This document shows positions 1 through 7,111 of a DNA stretch of 39,322 bases, piece after piece (within the stretch, counting starts at the first letter, position 1; each line of letters starts with the position of its first letter). The position numbers were made by a program, and so were the translations under genes. Origin of the DNA: Microbacterium oxydans (GTDB lineage: Bacteria > Actinomycetota > Actinomycetes > Actinomycetales > Microbacteriaceae); assembly GCF_000956405.1 (NCBI RefSeq), contig NZ_JYIV01000010.1:1-39322 (forward strand), written 5' to 3'. The notes below the pieces were generated by a model, which worked only from the letters and a program-made list of their open reading frames with translations, was not told where the DNA came from and ran no database searches.

Positions 1-1073
1 GGGAGGCGTCGTTCGAAGATCGCGATGTCTTTCGTGCCTCGGGCTTCTGCGATGATCGCGAGGACGAGCACCGCGAGGGTGGTGACCTTGATGCCACCGG
101 CAGTGGAGATGGATCCGCCACCGACGAACATCAAAGCGTCGGTGAGCAGCAGGGTCGTTGATGTCGACTGTTCTGTGTCGATGATCGCGAATCCACCCGA
201 TCTCATCATCGTCGAGGCGAACAAGGCGTGCAGGATCCGGTTCAGCGGATCCAGGGTGCCGATTGTTTCGGTGTTGTTCCATTCGCTGGCCGCCCACGTG
301 ACCGAGCCGACGAGGAACAGGACCAGGGTGGTGATACCGGTGAGCTTGGTGTGAAGGGACCATTTCCCCCGGCCCCAGAGGTGCGCGATCACGGCGAGGT
401 AGACGGGGAATCCGAGGCTCCCTGCGAGGACACCGATCGCGAGGATCGTCAGGATCCATGGGTTGTTCTCGTATGCGACTAGCCCGTCAGGGGCGAGGGC
501 GAAGCCCGCGTTGTTGAATGCGGAGACGCCGTAGAACAACGCGTGCCATGGTCCGCTGATCCAGCCGTCTTCGAGAATGAAGGCGGGAAGGAGGAGGACG
601 AACAGCGCTCCCTCGATGACGAGAGTCGTGAGCACCACGATGCTGAGCAGCCGTTTGACGTCACCAAGTGGCGTGGCGCCCATGATCTGTTGGGCGAAAA
701 CGCGACCGCCGAGGCCCAGCTTGCGCGTCACGGCCTGGGTGAGCAGCAGTGCGACGGTAACGATTCCTAGGCCGCCGGTCTGGATGGCGATCAGGATGAC
801 GATGTGGCCGAACAACGTCCAGGACGTCCCGGTATTGACGGAAGTCAGCCCGGTGACCGTTACCGCCGATGATGCCGTGAAGGCGGCGTTCTCCCAAGGG
901 GCGGATACACCGTCGGCGGCGGCGATCGGCAGTCTCAACAGCCCGGTGAACATCACCGCAGCGAGCAGGAATACGCCAATTGACGCTCGTGCGGGCGAGC
1001 GGCGCGGGATATCGGCTACCCATCTCAGGGGCCCCCACAATCGGTTCTTCGATTCCGAGGGCTCTGGTCGCAT
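1..1073 (-). CDS. TrkH/KtrB-family potassium uptake membrane protein (3' end off window)
   Basis: Potassium translocating subunit of a Ktr/Trk uptake system, a multi-pass inner-membrane protein that normally works with a cytoplasmic TrkA/KtrA ring. My translation of the minus strand gives about 357 open residues running off the left edge, so about 80-100 C-terminal residues of this 440-480-residue family are missing. Four pore-loop repeats are readable: a first filter near TVTGLTSVNTG, a second at FNNAGFA, a third at MMRSGGFAIIDT and a fourth at VGGGSISTAGGIK, the most diagnostic. The start is ATG at 1073, preceded by an AGGAGG ribosome site 8 nt upstream, with an in-frame stop at 1086-1088. 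No ktrA partner is visible; it may lie beyond the left edge. The 233 bases between this start and the next gene show nothing recognisable. Confidence 0.9.
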   Translation of the reverse strand, partial: MRPEPSESKNRLWGPLRWVADIPRRSPARASIGVFLLAAVMFTGLLRLPIAAADGVSAPWENAAFTASSAVTVTGLTSVNTGTSWTLFGHIVILIAIQTGGLGIVTVALLLTQAVTRKLGLGGRVFAQQIMGATPLGDVKRLLSIVVLTTLVIEGALFVLLLPAFILEDGWISGPWHALFYGVSAFNNAGFALAPDGLVAYENNPWILTILAIGVLAGSLGFPVYLAVIAHLWGRGKWSLHTKLTGITTLVLFLVGSVTWAASEWNNTETIGTLDPLNRILHALFASTMMRSGGFAIIDTEQSTSTTLLLTDALMFVGGGSISTAGGIKVTTLAVLVLAIIAEARGTKDIAIFERRL

Positions 1074-1306
1074 CACCTCATCCTCCTATCGCGTCGCCGA
1101 ACACCGCTGACCCGACCCATCGTGCCTTCACGCTAGCCCTCTTCGTCACTCGGGAGAACAGGCTCACTCCCTTCCTGACATCACGTCACCAATGCATGGA
1201 TCGCGGGGTGTGCGAATGGGATCGCCCCAAGGGGCGGCGACCTTCAATGCACGGAACCGTCACTGCCAAGCCCGCAAAGACGACGTGCAGAGCCTTCGCC
1301 CCTGCA

Positions 1307-1678
1307 TTAAAGGCGCCGAAGCAGGCCTACGAACTCGTCGGCCATAGCAAGTTGCCCGGCGAGTTTTTCGCGGCGCAACGCAGCACCCTCCCGGATGTCA
1401 TCGAGACACGTGCGGAGGAGGGCATCGTCGGGGGCGAGTGCGAGGGCGTCGACGACGTCCAATAGCTCGCGCATCTCGTCGAGGGTGTAGCCGAGTGGTT
1501 TCATCCGCCGGATGAGCAGCAGCCGCTCGATGTCTTGCTCGGTGTAGAGCCGGAAGTTGCCCCCGGTACGCGCGGACGGCGCCACAAGACCCGCGTCCTC
1601 CCAGTGCCGAAGCGTGCGCAGAGACAGGGACGTGCGCTCGGTGACTTCACCGATGCGCATGGTTTCTTGTGTGCTCAC
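1307..1678 (-). CDS. MerR-family transcriptional regulator
   Basis: DNA-binding regulator of the MerR family. The N-terminal winged helix-turn-helix reads IGEVTERTSLSLRTLRHWEDAGLV, with the wing motif GNFRLYTEQDIERL, followed by the usual dimerisation helix and a short C-terminal tail without conserved cysteines. This suggests an organic or stress ligand rather than a metal. Starts at GTG 1714, GTG 1678 and ATG 1660 are all possible; I prefer 1678 because AGAAGG lies 6 nt upstream. It is divergent from the SulP transporter, and a dyad in the shared intergenic region (1709-1727) makes it a likely regulator of both genes. The ligand is unknown. Confidence 0.85.
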   Translation of the reverse strand: MSTQETMRIGEVTERTSLSLRTLRHWEDAGLVAPSARTGGNFRLYTEQDIERLLLIRRMKPLGYTLDEMRELLDVVDALALAPDDALLRTCLDDIREGAALRREKLAGQLAMADEFVGLLRRL

Positions 1679-1708
1679 CAGCCGCCTTCTATCCCGATTT
1701 TCCACAAC

Positions 1709-1727
1709 ACTCACGTTACGTTAGAGT
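1709..1727. promoter_or_regulatory. Dyad in MerR/SulP divergent region
   Basis: ACTC and GAGT arms flank an 11-base centre containing ACGTTACGT, itself nearly palindromic. Repeats of this kind around acgttacgt are typical MerR-family operators in actinobacteria. Its position between the divergent MerR and SulP genes supports operator function; binding is inferred. Confidence 0.45.
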
Positions 1728-1852
1728 CTGGTTCGGCGCAGCTCTCGCGCCGAACCCCTCATCTTCCCCTGTCGGGCTGACCGACGCCTGCGCCCCGCTG
1801 CGCTCCCACTCGTCTCCCGCTCTCACGAGAGAGCCCAACACCCGGAGGGCAC

Positions 1853-3370
1853 ATGACTGCCGTCACACCCACCCACGACTCCGCGTCGCGTTACCGCATC
1901 GAACCCACCGTCATGCAGGCACTGCGCAGCCCGCGCCTTCTGACCCGCGAAGTCCTCGCCGGCCTCGTCGTCGCCCTTGCCCTGATTCCCGAGGCGATCG
2001 CTTTCTCGATCATCGCGGGAGTGGACCCGCGCCTCGGCCTGTTCTCATCGTTCATCATGGCGGTCGCGATCGCATTCCTCGGCGGACGCCCCGCGATGAT
2101 CACCGCGGCCACCGGAGCAATCGCACTCGTCATCGCACCCGTCGCTCGCGAATACGGCATGGACTACTTCATCGCCACGGTCCTGCTCGGCGGACTCATC
2201 CAGATCATCCTCGCCTTGCTCGGTGTCGCCAAGCTCATGCGGTTCATCCCGCGCTCAGTGATGGTCGGCTTCGTGAACGCGCTCGCGATCCTCATCTTCA
2301 CGTCGCAGTTCCCGCAGCTCATCGGCGTCCCCTGGCTCGTCTACCCCCTCGTCGCCGTCGGCCTTCTGATCATGTACCTCATGCCGCGGATCACGAAGGT
2401 CATCCCGGCGCCGCTCGTCGCGATCGTGCTGCTCACCGCGGCCGTCATCGTCTTCGCCTGGAACGTGCCGAACGTCGGCGATCAGGGAGAACTCCCCGAG
2501 AGCCTGCCGGCGCTGTTCATCCCGAATGTGCCGCTCACCTTCGAGACGCTGCAGATCATCGCCCCCTACGCGCTGGCTATGGCCGTGGTCGGCCTGCTCG
2601 AGTCGCTGATGACCGCGAAGCTCGTCGACGACATCACCGACACCCACTCTCACAAGACCCGCGAGGCACTCGGCCAGGGAGCCGCGAACATTCTCTCCGG
2701 CGCGTTCGGCGGCATGGGCGGCTGCGCGATGATCGGCCAGACCATGATCAACGTCAAAGCCTCCGGCGCGCGCACCCGCATCTCCACCTTCCTCGCCGGT
2801 GTCTTCCTGCTCATCCTCGTGCTCGCCCTCGGCGACGTGGTGGCGATCATCCCCATGGCTGCGCTCGTCGCCGTCATGATCCTCGTCTCGATCGCGACCT
2901 TCGACTGGCACAGCATCCGCTGGAGCACCCTCAAGCGGATGCCGAAGAGCGAGACGACGGTCATGCTCATCACCGTGATCGCGACCGTCTGGACGCACAA
3001 CCTCGCCGTCGGCGTCATCCTCGGCGTCATCGCCGCGATGATCATGTTCGCCCGCCGGGTCGCGCACTTCGTCACCGTCACCCGCACCATCGACGGCTCC
3101 GGCACGACAGCGCACTATGCCGTCGATGGAGAACTGTTCTTCGCCTCGAGCAACGATCTCACCACAGAGTTCGAGTACGCCGATGATCCGGAGACCGTGG
3201 TCATCGACATGAGCCGATCCCACGTCTGGGACGCGTCCACCGTCGCGGCCCTCGACGCGATCGTCACCAAGTACGGAAGCCACGGAAAGAACCTCACCAT
3301 CGAAGGGCTCAACCAGGCCGCCGCCGCCTTCCACGGACGCCTCACCGGCAACCTCGGCGCCGGGCACTGA
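1853..3370 (+). CDS. SulP-family anion transporter with C-terminal STAS domain
   Basis: Secondary anion transporter of the SLC26/SulP family (sulfate, bicarbonate or related anions) in the cytoplasmic membrane. The 505 residues begin with the family signature [20 protein letters not shown] followed by [10 protein letters not shown], continue through about ten or more hydrophobic segments, carry the [20 protein letters not shown] motif, and end in a short STAS-like region (about residues 415-500) with [20 protein letters not shown]. The start at 1853 has GGAGGG 4-5 nt upstream. The STAS region is shorter than in long SulP proteins but is a common variant. Divergent from a MerR gene, which is its likely regulator. 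The substrate cannot be told from sequence; sulfate import would be of note because a sulfatase gene lies nearby. Confidence 0.9.
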   Translation: MTAVTPTHDSASRYRIEPTVMQALRSPRLLTREVLAGLVVALALIPEAIAFSIIAGVDPRLGLFSSFIMAVAIAFLGGRPAMITAATGAIALVIAPVAREYGMDYFIATVLLGGLIQIILALLGVAKLMRFIPRSVMVGFVNALAILIFTSQFPQLIGVPWLVYPLVAVGLLIMYLMPRITKVIPAPLVAIVLLTAAVIVFAWNVPNVGDQGELPESLPALFIPNVPLTFETLQIIAPYALAMAVVGLLESLMTAKLVDDITDTHSHKTREALGQGAANILSGAFGGMGGCAMIGQTMINVKASGARTRISTFLAGVFLLILVLALGDVVAIIPMAALVAVMILVSIATFDWHSIRWSTLKRMPKSETTVMLITVIATVWTHNLAVGVILGVIAAMIMFARRVAHFVTVTRTIDGSGTTAHYAVDGELFFASSNDLTTEFEYADDPETVVIDMSRSHVWDASTVAALDAIVTKYGSHGKNLTIEGLNQAAAAFHGRLTGNLGAGH

Positions 3371-3495
3371 GCCACGACTACCCAGAGGAGGATCGTATCC
3401 GCATCGACATTGACGCTCGGCATCTTCTCCCCGGTGGTGCTTGTCCCGTCGGGCATCGCCATTGACCTGCCCCGAAGGCGTCGCAACCGAAAGTG

Positions 3496-3555
3496 CTACC
3501 TGATTGGATCCGCGTACAGCACAGCAACGATGCCAAAGACGGATTGAAAGTTCAT
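3496..3555 (-). CDS. Possible 19-residue ORF in 3371-3658 intergenic region
   Basis: A 19-codon reading frame starts with ATG preceded by GAGGAGA at good spacing and ends in TAG; it is too short to assign. The peptide MNFQSVFGIVAVLYADPIR is hydrophobic in its middle and could be a leader peptide or the remnant of a small membrane protein. The rest of the 3371-3658 stretch shows no convincing coding signal, so this is only a candidate. Confidence 0.2.
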   Translation of the reverse strand: MNFQSVFGIVAVLYADPIR

Positions 3556-3658
3556 CAGAGTTCTCCTCACCACGGAGCTGCTGCAGCACCTGAAAACTAC
3601 GAACGGCTCTGACTGTGCGTGAGGGGATCGAGCGGCCGGCCTGCGACCAACATCGAGT

Positions 3659-4075
3659 TTAGTTCGAGCGCACCTGCAGGGGCGGGGCATCGCGGGTGAG
3701 AGCAAGATCCGCGGGGAGCTCTCGAATTCGTCCGACGACGGAGACCGTGACCTGCACCTGCGTGTTCACGTGGACCGCCGCCACCCATGCGTCTTCGGTT
3801 CGCTGCCACGAAGACTGTTCGAGGAATAGCCCGTCAAGGTACACGTTCACATGTCCCGCGTGCGCGGATCGGCGATCTGCCCGAGGGGCGAAGCGGGCAG
3901 GCCAGGCCATCACGATGAACGTATACCCGTCCAGACGAGTGCTGCACTCAGATGCGACGGCGCCAGCCGCCAGATAGCTACTGGAGAATCGGGTCTCTGC
4001 GTCGGTCTCAAGCGCCACACGATAAAAGCCGATCGAATGCTGGGCTTGGGACAACTGATCATCGTTGACTCCCAT
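3659..4075 (-). CDS. Hypothetical protein
   Basis: A 138-residue soluble protein of unknown function. No signal peptide or membrane segment is seen. It contains a tryptophan-rich central part (FIVMAWPARFAPRADRR, then DGLFLEQSSWQRTEDAWVAAVHV) and a beta-strand-rich C-terminal half. The start at 4075 follows GATGGGG; an upstream GTG at 4108 is open but has no ribosome site. It lies downstream of, and on the same strand as, other small genes of the hsp20 neighbourhood, so it may belong to that stress cluster. Not recognised as a named family. Confidence 0.55.
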   Translation of the reverse strand: MGVNDDQLSQAQHSIGFYRVALETDAETRFSSSYLAAGAVASECSTRLDGYTFIVMAWPARFAPRADRRSAHAGHVNVYLDGLFLEQSSWQRTEDAWVAAVHVNTQVQVTVSVVGRIRELPADLALTRDAPPLQVRSN

Positions 4076-4142
4076 GACCCCATCGTGGCAGGTGCGCACC
4101 GTGCTCACCAGTTTGACCGCTCGGTCCGATCAAGAGCGGTTG

Positions 4143-4439
4143 CTATGTGGCGAGCAGGGGCGGCAGGTGTGGGATGGTGATCGGGCGCGTCGACCGCGTC
4201 TTCTCGTGCACTCGCCGTACGTCGGTGAGCGCATCGGTGGGTGACATGTATCGGGTTGCCACGGGCAGGGTGCGCATCCACATCACTTCGACCTCGTTCT
4301 GGTCGACCTCATAGACGCACCCGACGGTGCGTCGAGGGTCGTTGGCTTCGTACTTGTGATCGAGGATGAGCCATTCGGTTTCCGCTACTTTGCGGAGCTC
4401 GAAGCGCGCTTCGGTCAGTTCGTTCATTTCATCATCCAT
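4143..4439 (-). CDS. Conserved-looking hypothetical protein, 98 residues
   Basis: A small soluble protein with a balanced composition typical of a real gene (KVAETEWLILDHKYEANDPRRTVGCVYEVD, read in two parts, then VEVMWMRTLPVATRYM). The C-terminus ends in PITIPHLPPLLAT. I have the impression of similar proteins in other Microbacteriaceae but cannot verify it. An alternative start at 4427 (ATG AAC GAG) is better placed relative to a GGATGA sequence; 4439 is the longest ATG start. It follows the DUF2795 gene on the same strand, which suggests cotranscription with the hsp20 group. Function unknown. Confidence 0.6.
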   Translation of the reverse strand: MDDEMNELTEARFELRKVAETEWLILDHKYEANDPRRTVGCVYEVDQNEVEVMWMRTLPVATRYMSPTDALTDVRRVHEKTRSTRPITIPHLPPLLAT

Positions 4440-4507
4440 GTTCAGTAGTCGCCGAGCGGCTGCAGGTCAGGCGACCACGTGCCAGCGCGATGGGAGAGTG
4501 CAGGGGA

Positions 4508-4732
4508 CTAGGCGTTCGCGAGAGACGGTGTGGAGGTTCCTGCGAAGGTCCGTCGGGCGAGCGTGAGGCGAATGTGCCAGGCAGCATCGAAGGTCTGCTC
4601 GGGGAGATCCTGCAAGAGTGCACGGTCGTGTGTGTCGAGTCCATCGCGGGCGGCTTCGCGGAGAAGATCGTCCCGCGTGGCGGGGTATTCCATGTCCGTG
4701 AGGAATCGGTGAAGAGACGTGGGGAGTGGCAT
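4508..4732 (-). CDS. DUF2795-like small protein
   Basis: A 74-residue protein whose segment MEYPATRDDLLREAARDG, followed by ALLQDLPEQTFDAAWHI, matches the pattern of the DUF2795 family: a short helical domain with a YPAT start and a LP-x-x-x-[FY] end that is common in actinobacteria. The molecular role is unknown. It lies directly downstream of hsp20 on the same strand, separated by a strong hairpin, so it is probably part of, or attenuated from, the heat-shock transcript. Confidence 0.65.
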   Translation of the reverse strand: MPLPTSLHRFLTDMEYPATRDDLLREAARDGLDTHDRALLQDLPEQTFDAAWHIRLTLARRTFAGTSTPSLANA

Positions 4733-4755
4733 GGGTTGTCCGTCCTGGGGAGAGG

Positions 4756-4801
4756 GGGCGGCGGGGTGGTCGCAGAAGGGGTGCGACCACCCCCGCCGCC
4801 C
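4756..4801. terminator. GC-rich hairpin between hsp20 and DUF2795 gene
   Basis: A 19-base arm at 4756-4774 pairs with 4782-4801 around a 7-base loop, nearly perfectly; the arms read GGGCGGCGGGGTGGTCGCA and its complement with one bulge. No T-run follows on the minus strand, so this is a terminator, attenuator or mRNA-stabilising hairpin of the kind seen in high-GC bacteria. Confidence 0.6.
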
Positions 4802-4819
4802 GGCTGGGCTCCGATGGGG

Positions 4820-5248
4820 TCAGGCAGTGACTGCCTTGGCGTCGTGGGAGCTCATGGATTCGATCTGGATCTTGCGTGGCTTGGCGCGTTCAGCGATGGG
4901 GATCATCACGCTGAGCACACCGTTGTTGTAGGTGGCGCTGATGCCCTGGGCGTCCACGTCGTCACCGATGGTGAACCGGCGCACGTAGGACCCGAACGGG
5001 CGCTCCTGTGCCAACCAGCGCGAGTTGTCACGGCTCGCCTCCGTCCGCTCTGCGCGAATCGTGAGGAGGTGACCGTCGACGTCGACGTCGACCGAGCCCG
5101 GATCAACCCCGGGGAGGTCAGCGTTGAGAACGTAGCGGTCGCCTTCCCGGAACAGGTCCACGGGCATCAGGCGAGGCTGCCGGCTGGTATCGAAAACGCT
5201 CTGTGCGATCCGGTCCAGCTGGCTGAAAGGATCAAAAGACATCGACAC
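4820..5248 (-). CDS. Hsp20/alpha-crystallin small heat shock protein
   Basis: ATP-independent chaperone holdase of about 142 residues in the cytoplasm. It starts SFDPFSQLDR, then has an alpha-crystallin domain from PRLMPVDLFREGDRYVL to the conserved ending GVLSVMIPIAERAKPRKIQI, including the LPGVDPGSVDVDVDGHLLTI strand and the A-x-x-x-n-GVL motif (ATYNNGVLSV). GTG at 5248 is chosen because AAGGAG lies about 11 nt upstream; ATG at 5242 is the alternative. It is preceded on the same strand by a 92-residue hypothetical gene and is divergent from an HspR-like repressor, the expected regulator. Confidence 0.92.
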   Translation of the reverse strand: MSMSFDPFSQLDRIAQSVFDTSRQPRLMPVDLFREGDRYVLNADLPGVDPGSVDVDVDGHLLTIRAERTEASRDNSRWLAQERPFGSYVRRFTIGDDVDAQGISATYNNGVLSVMIPIAERAKPRKIQIESMSSHDAKAVTA

Positions 5249-5305
5249 GGTGAAAGAATCTCCTTCCAGTGAGTGACGGCACGACACGCCGTCTGACAGT
5301 GATGA

Positions 5306-5584
5306 TCAGCTGCGAGGGCCGTGCGGCCACACCTGCGGAGGCGCGCGTACCCGCTCCCGAATCACGTGATGAAAGCTGTCCTCGGCAGTGCCCGTCAATC
5401 GCCCCGACCAGCGCGAGTCTGCGGGGACTTCACTCGCTTGGGACGGTGAGAGGGCGGTCGTGGTGGAGACAGTCATCAGGTAGGACACGACCTGGGTGAA
5501 CTCGGCACGGACCCAGTCGGGATCCGCGCAGATGATGTCCAGGAACGCGGCCGATGTCGTATCGATCGGGTCCGCTACTGTCAT
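5306..5584 (-). CDS. Hypothetical protein, first gene of hsp20 cluster
   Basis: A 92-residue protein not recognised as any family. Translation is strongly supported by a GGAGGTGATC ribosome site 4 nt before the ATG at 5584, one of the best in the window. The N-terminal half (DTTSAAFLDIICADPDWVRAEF) looks like a compact helical domain, while the C-terminal 30 residues are basic and less ordered. It precedes hsp20 by 57 nt, so the two are probably cotranscribed under the divergent HspR-like regulator. Confidence 0.65.
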   Translation of the reverse strand: MTVADPIDTTSAAFLDIICADPDWVRAEFTQVVSYLMTVSTTTALSPSQASEVPADSRWSGRLTGTAEDSFHHVIRERVRAPPQVWPHGPRS

Positions 5585-5671
5585 GGAAGATCACCTCCAT
5601 ACCTTCATCGACAACTGCCACGGTGTCGGAGAATCCGGCACCGAGCCCTGTGAGAGATGTGGATCACTTGC

Positions 5672-5684
5672 TACATATTTTGTA
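5672..5684. promoter_or_regulatory. AT-rich dyad between hspR-like and hsp20 cluster
   Basis: TACATATTTTGTA (arms TACA/TGTA) stands out as AT-rich in GC-rich DNA, in the only space between the divergent hsp20 cluster and the regulator gene. The classical HAIR sequence (CTTGAGT-N7-ACTCAAG) was not found. Promoter or operator function is inferred from position. Confidence 0.35.
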
Positions 5685-5729
5685 CACCCGATGATTGACG
5701 TGACGCAAGCGGGAGAGGAGAATTTCCGC

Positions 5730-6017
5730 ATGGACTCCTCTGCGCACACCCGACCGGTGTACACCATGAGCATCGCGGCTGAACTCCTCAACCTGCCTCC
5801 CGCAACGTTGCGCCTATACGAACGCAAAGGCCTCATCGACCCCGCGCGCACAGAGGGCGGGACTCGCCGTTATAGCGCGGAGGACATCGATCGAATGCGC
5901 CGCATCGCCGAGCTCCAAACGGATGGAGTCAACCTGACCGGCATCGGCCACGTCATGGGCCTCCAGGATGAAAATGCGGAACTCCGAGCGTCTCTCGACC
6001 GCCACGAGCCTCGATAG
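5730..6017 (+). CDS. HspR-like MerR-family heat shock repressor
   Basis: A 95-residue MerR-family regulator. The N-terminal helix-turn-helix runs VYTMSIAAELLNLPPATLRL, followed by YERKGLIDPARTEGGTRRYS, and the C-terminal helix contains DGVNLTGIGHVMGLQDENAEL. The [VI]-NL-x-GI motif and the P-x-Y-x-[MI]-S-x-AAEL start are typical of HspR, the actinobacterial repressor of dnaK/clpB/hsp20 genes. ATG 5730 is chosen because GAGAGGAG lies 9 nt upstream; the open frame extends upstream but overlaps the divergent gene. Its position next to hsp20 argues for local control. It could be a dedicated paralogue rather than the genome's main HspR. Confidence 0.8.
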   Translation: MDSSAHTRPVYTMSIAAELLNLPPATLRLYERKGLIDPARTEGGTRRYSAEDIDRMRRIAELQTDGVNLTGIGHVMGLQDENAELRASLDRHEPR

Positions 6018-6141
6018 TCCGAAAGGCGATACGAACATTAAGTACGACGCGCACATCCGCGAAGGTCGCTCACTCCGGTGTGCTATACCTGTCGCACGCG
6101 GGATACACGGATCTTGATTCGCGGGGTGAGCGATTCCCGTG

Positions 6142-6468
6142 TCAAGGCTGGGTAGCGGCGGAGGCGCCGTCCAGAACCTCGTCGACGAGTTGGATGCCTC
6201 CGGACGAGTTCGCGGAGTGCATCAGGTCTTCGATCCACTTCATGTTCAGCTGCGGAGGCTCGGGCGCGTCGAACGTGAATCGCAACGGGATCGAAGGGTG
6301 CAGCCAGATCGTGGAGCGGCCGCCTGGTTCGTCGTCAGGGTGCCTCCACGAGAGCGTGAAGCTTTCGTTACGGCGGAGCTTCGTAGCGATGACGATCTTG
6401 AGGTGGGCGAGAGCCCGATCTTCGATGTGGATCGGGTCATCGCCTCCGCCGTAGTGCAGAGTGGCCAT
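6142..6468 (-). CDS. DUF7882-type small protein
   Basis: A 108-residue protein with the motif order IHIEDRALAHLKIVIATKLRR, split by NESFTLSW, then GRSTIWLHPSIPLRF and a late WIEDLMHSANSSGGIQLV. This pattern belongs to a small-protein family abundant in Microbacteriaceae, now called DUF7882 and often misannotated as ATP-dependent DNA ligase. No ligase motif is present. Function unknown. The next gene upstream on the same strand is a divergent paralogue, so this looks like a tandem duplication. Confidence 0.75.
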   Translation of the reverse strand: MATLHYGGGDDPIHIEDRALAHLKIVIATKLRRNESFTLSWRHPDDEPGGRSTIWLHPSIPLRFTFDAPEPPQLNMKWIEDLMHSANSSGGIQLVDEVLDGASAATQP

Positions 6469-6514
6469 GCGAGCGACTCTACCGGCTACCGCAGGATCGC
6501 TGCACGGGCAACCG

Positions 6515-6856
6515 CTACACGTGCTCAGGTATGTCCAGCTTCTCCGTTGAGGCGCCCCCGTCCCCCGGTTCCGGGATGAGATAGAGGCCGCTCGGTGCGC
6601 TCGCGGTCAATCCGAGCGCGTCGATCCACACCCGGTTGATCGAAGGTTGACGGCTGCCGTGATACTTGAACACCAGTGAACTCCCGCTGTGGACCCACAC
6701 TGTCACGCGGCCACCACCCACGCTCATATCTTCCCGCCAGGTGAAGCTGAACGGTTCACCCCGCCGCAACTTTGCCGTCATGACGATCTGCAAGTGAGTC
6801 AGAGCGCGGTCTTCCACCTCGGTCTTGACTCCGCCTTCGTAGATGAACGTGCCCAT
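6515..6856 (-). CDS. DUF7882-type small protein, second paralogue
   Basis: A 113-residue paralogue of the neighbouring gene. It shares the VEDRALTHLQIVMTAKLRRG core, the FSFTWRED strand, the RVTVWVHSGSSLVFKY strand and the WIDALGLTASAPSGLYLIPE segment, with a different acidic tail. The two genes are 46 nt apart and read in the same direction. Function unknown. The ORF starts only about 105 bp from the left end of the putative mobile segment, so it marks the edge of the native chromosome. Confidence 0.72.
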   Translation of the reverse strand: MGTFIYEGGVKTEVEDRALTHLQIVMTAKLRRGEPFSFTWREDMSVGGGRVTVWVHSGSSLVFKYHGSRQPSINRVWIDALGLTASAPSGLYLIPEPGDGGASTEKLDIPEHV

Positions 6857-6964
6857 CAGAATCCTCGATGCATCAAACCTTCATGCCCGGACCTACCGCT
6901 AGGTGGGCACCTCATGACGGCCCATCTTTCCACGGTGCGCGCAACGATCACAGACCCCGCCTAG

Positions 6965-6979
6965 GCGGTGTTGATCAAG
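6965..6979 (+). repeat. Left terminal inverted repeat candidate
   Basis: GCGGTGTTGATCAAG, adjacent to CTAG on its outer side. It matches 13 of 15 bases of the transposase-proximal end at 10597-10611 in inverted orientation. Confidence 0.6.
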
Positions 6980-7111
6980 TTGCCGGCCGGTTCCGTAGTG
7001 CCTGAACGCTCCGACCTCGTCAGCGGGCCTCAAACCGATGATCGGGTGGTGGCCCGGATCCGGCCCAGTGAAGTCTTCCGCGACAGCATGCTCCGGTGCC
7101 AGGATGGCGGC

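Noticed and set aside
1669..3186. 505-codon open frame on the plus strand
   Set aside because: Overlaps SulP in another frame and encodes an Arg/His/Pro-rich product without homology.
2255..3589. 444-codon open frame on the minus strand
   Set aside because: Antisense to the SulP gene, its product is almost all His/Asp/Arg/Glu repeats, and it is a shadow.
5585..5729. Classical HAIR operator for HspR
   Set aside because: No CTTGAGT-N7-ACTCAAG or close variant was found in the divergent region.
6142..6468. ATP-dependent DNA ligase annotation for the DUF7882 proteins
   Set aside because: At about 110 residues there is no K-x-D-G ligase motif or adenylation domain.
6968..7111. 48-residue N-terminal extension of the sulfatase from GTG 6968
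   Set aside because: The codons lie in the inverted repeat and flank, have no family similarity, and lack a ribosome site, whereas ATG 7112 has one.
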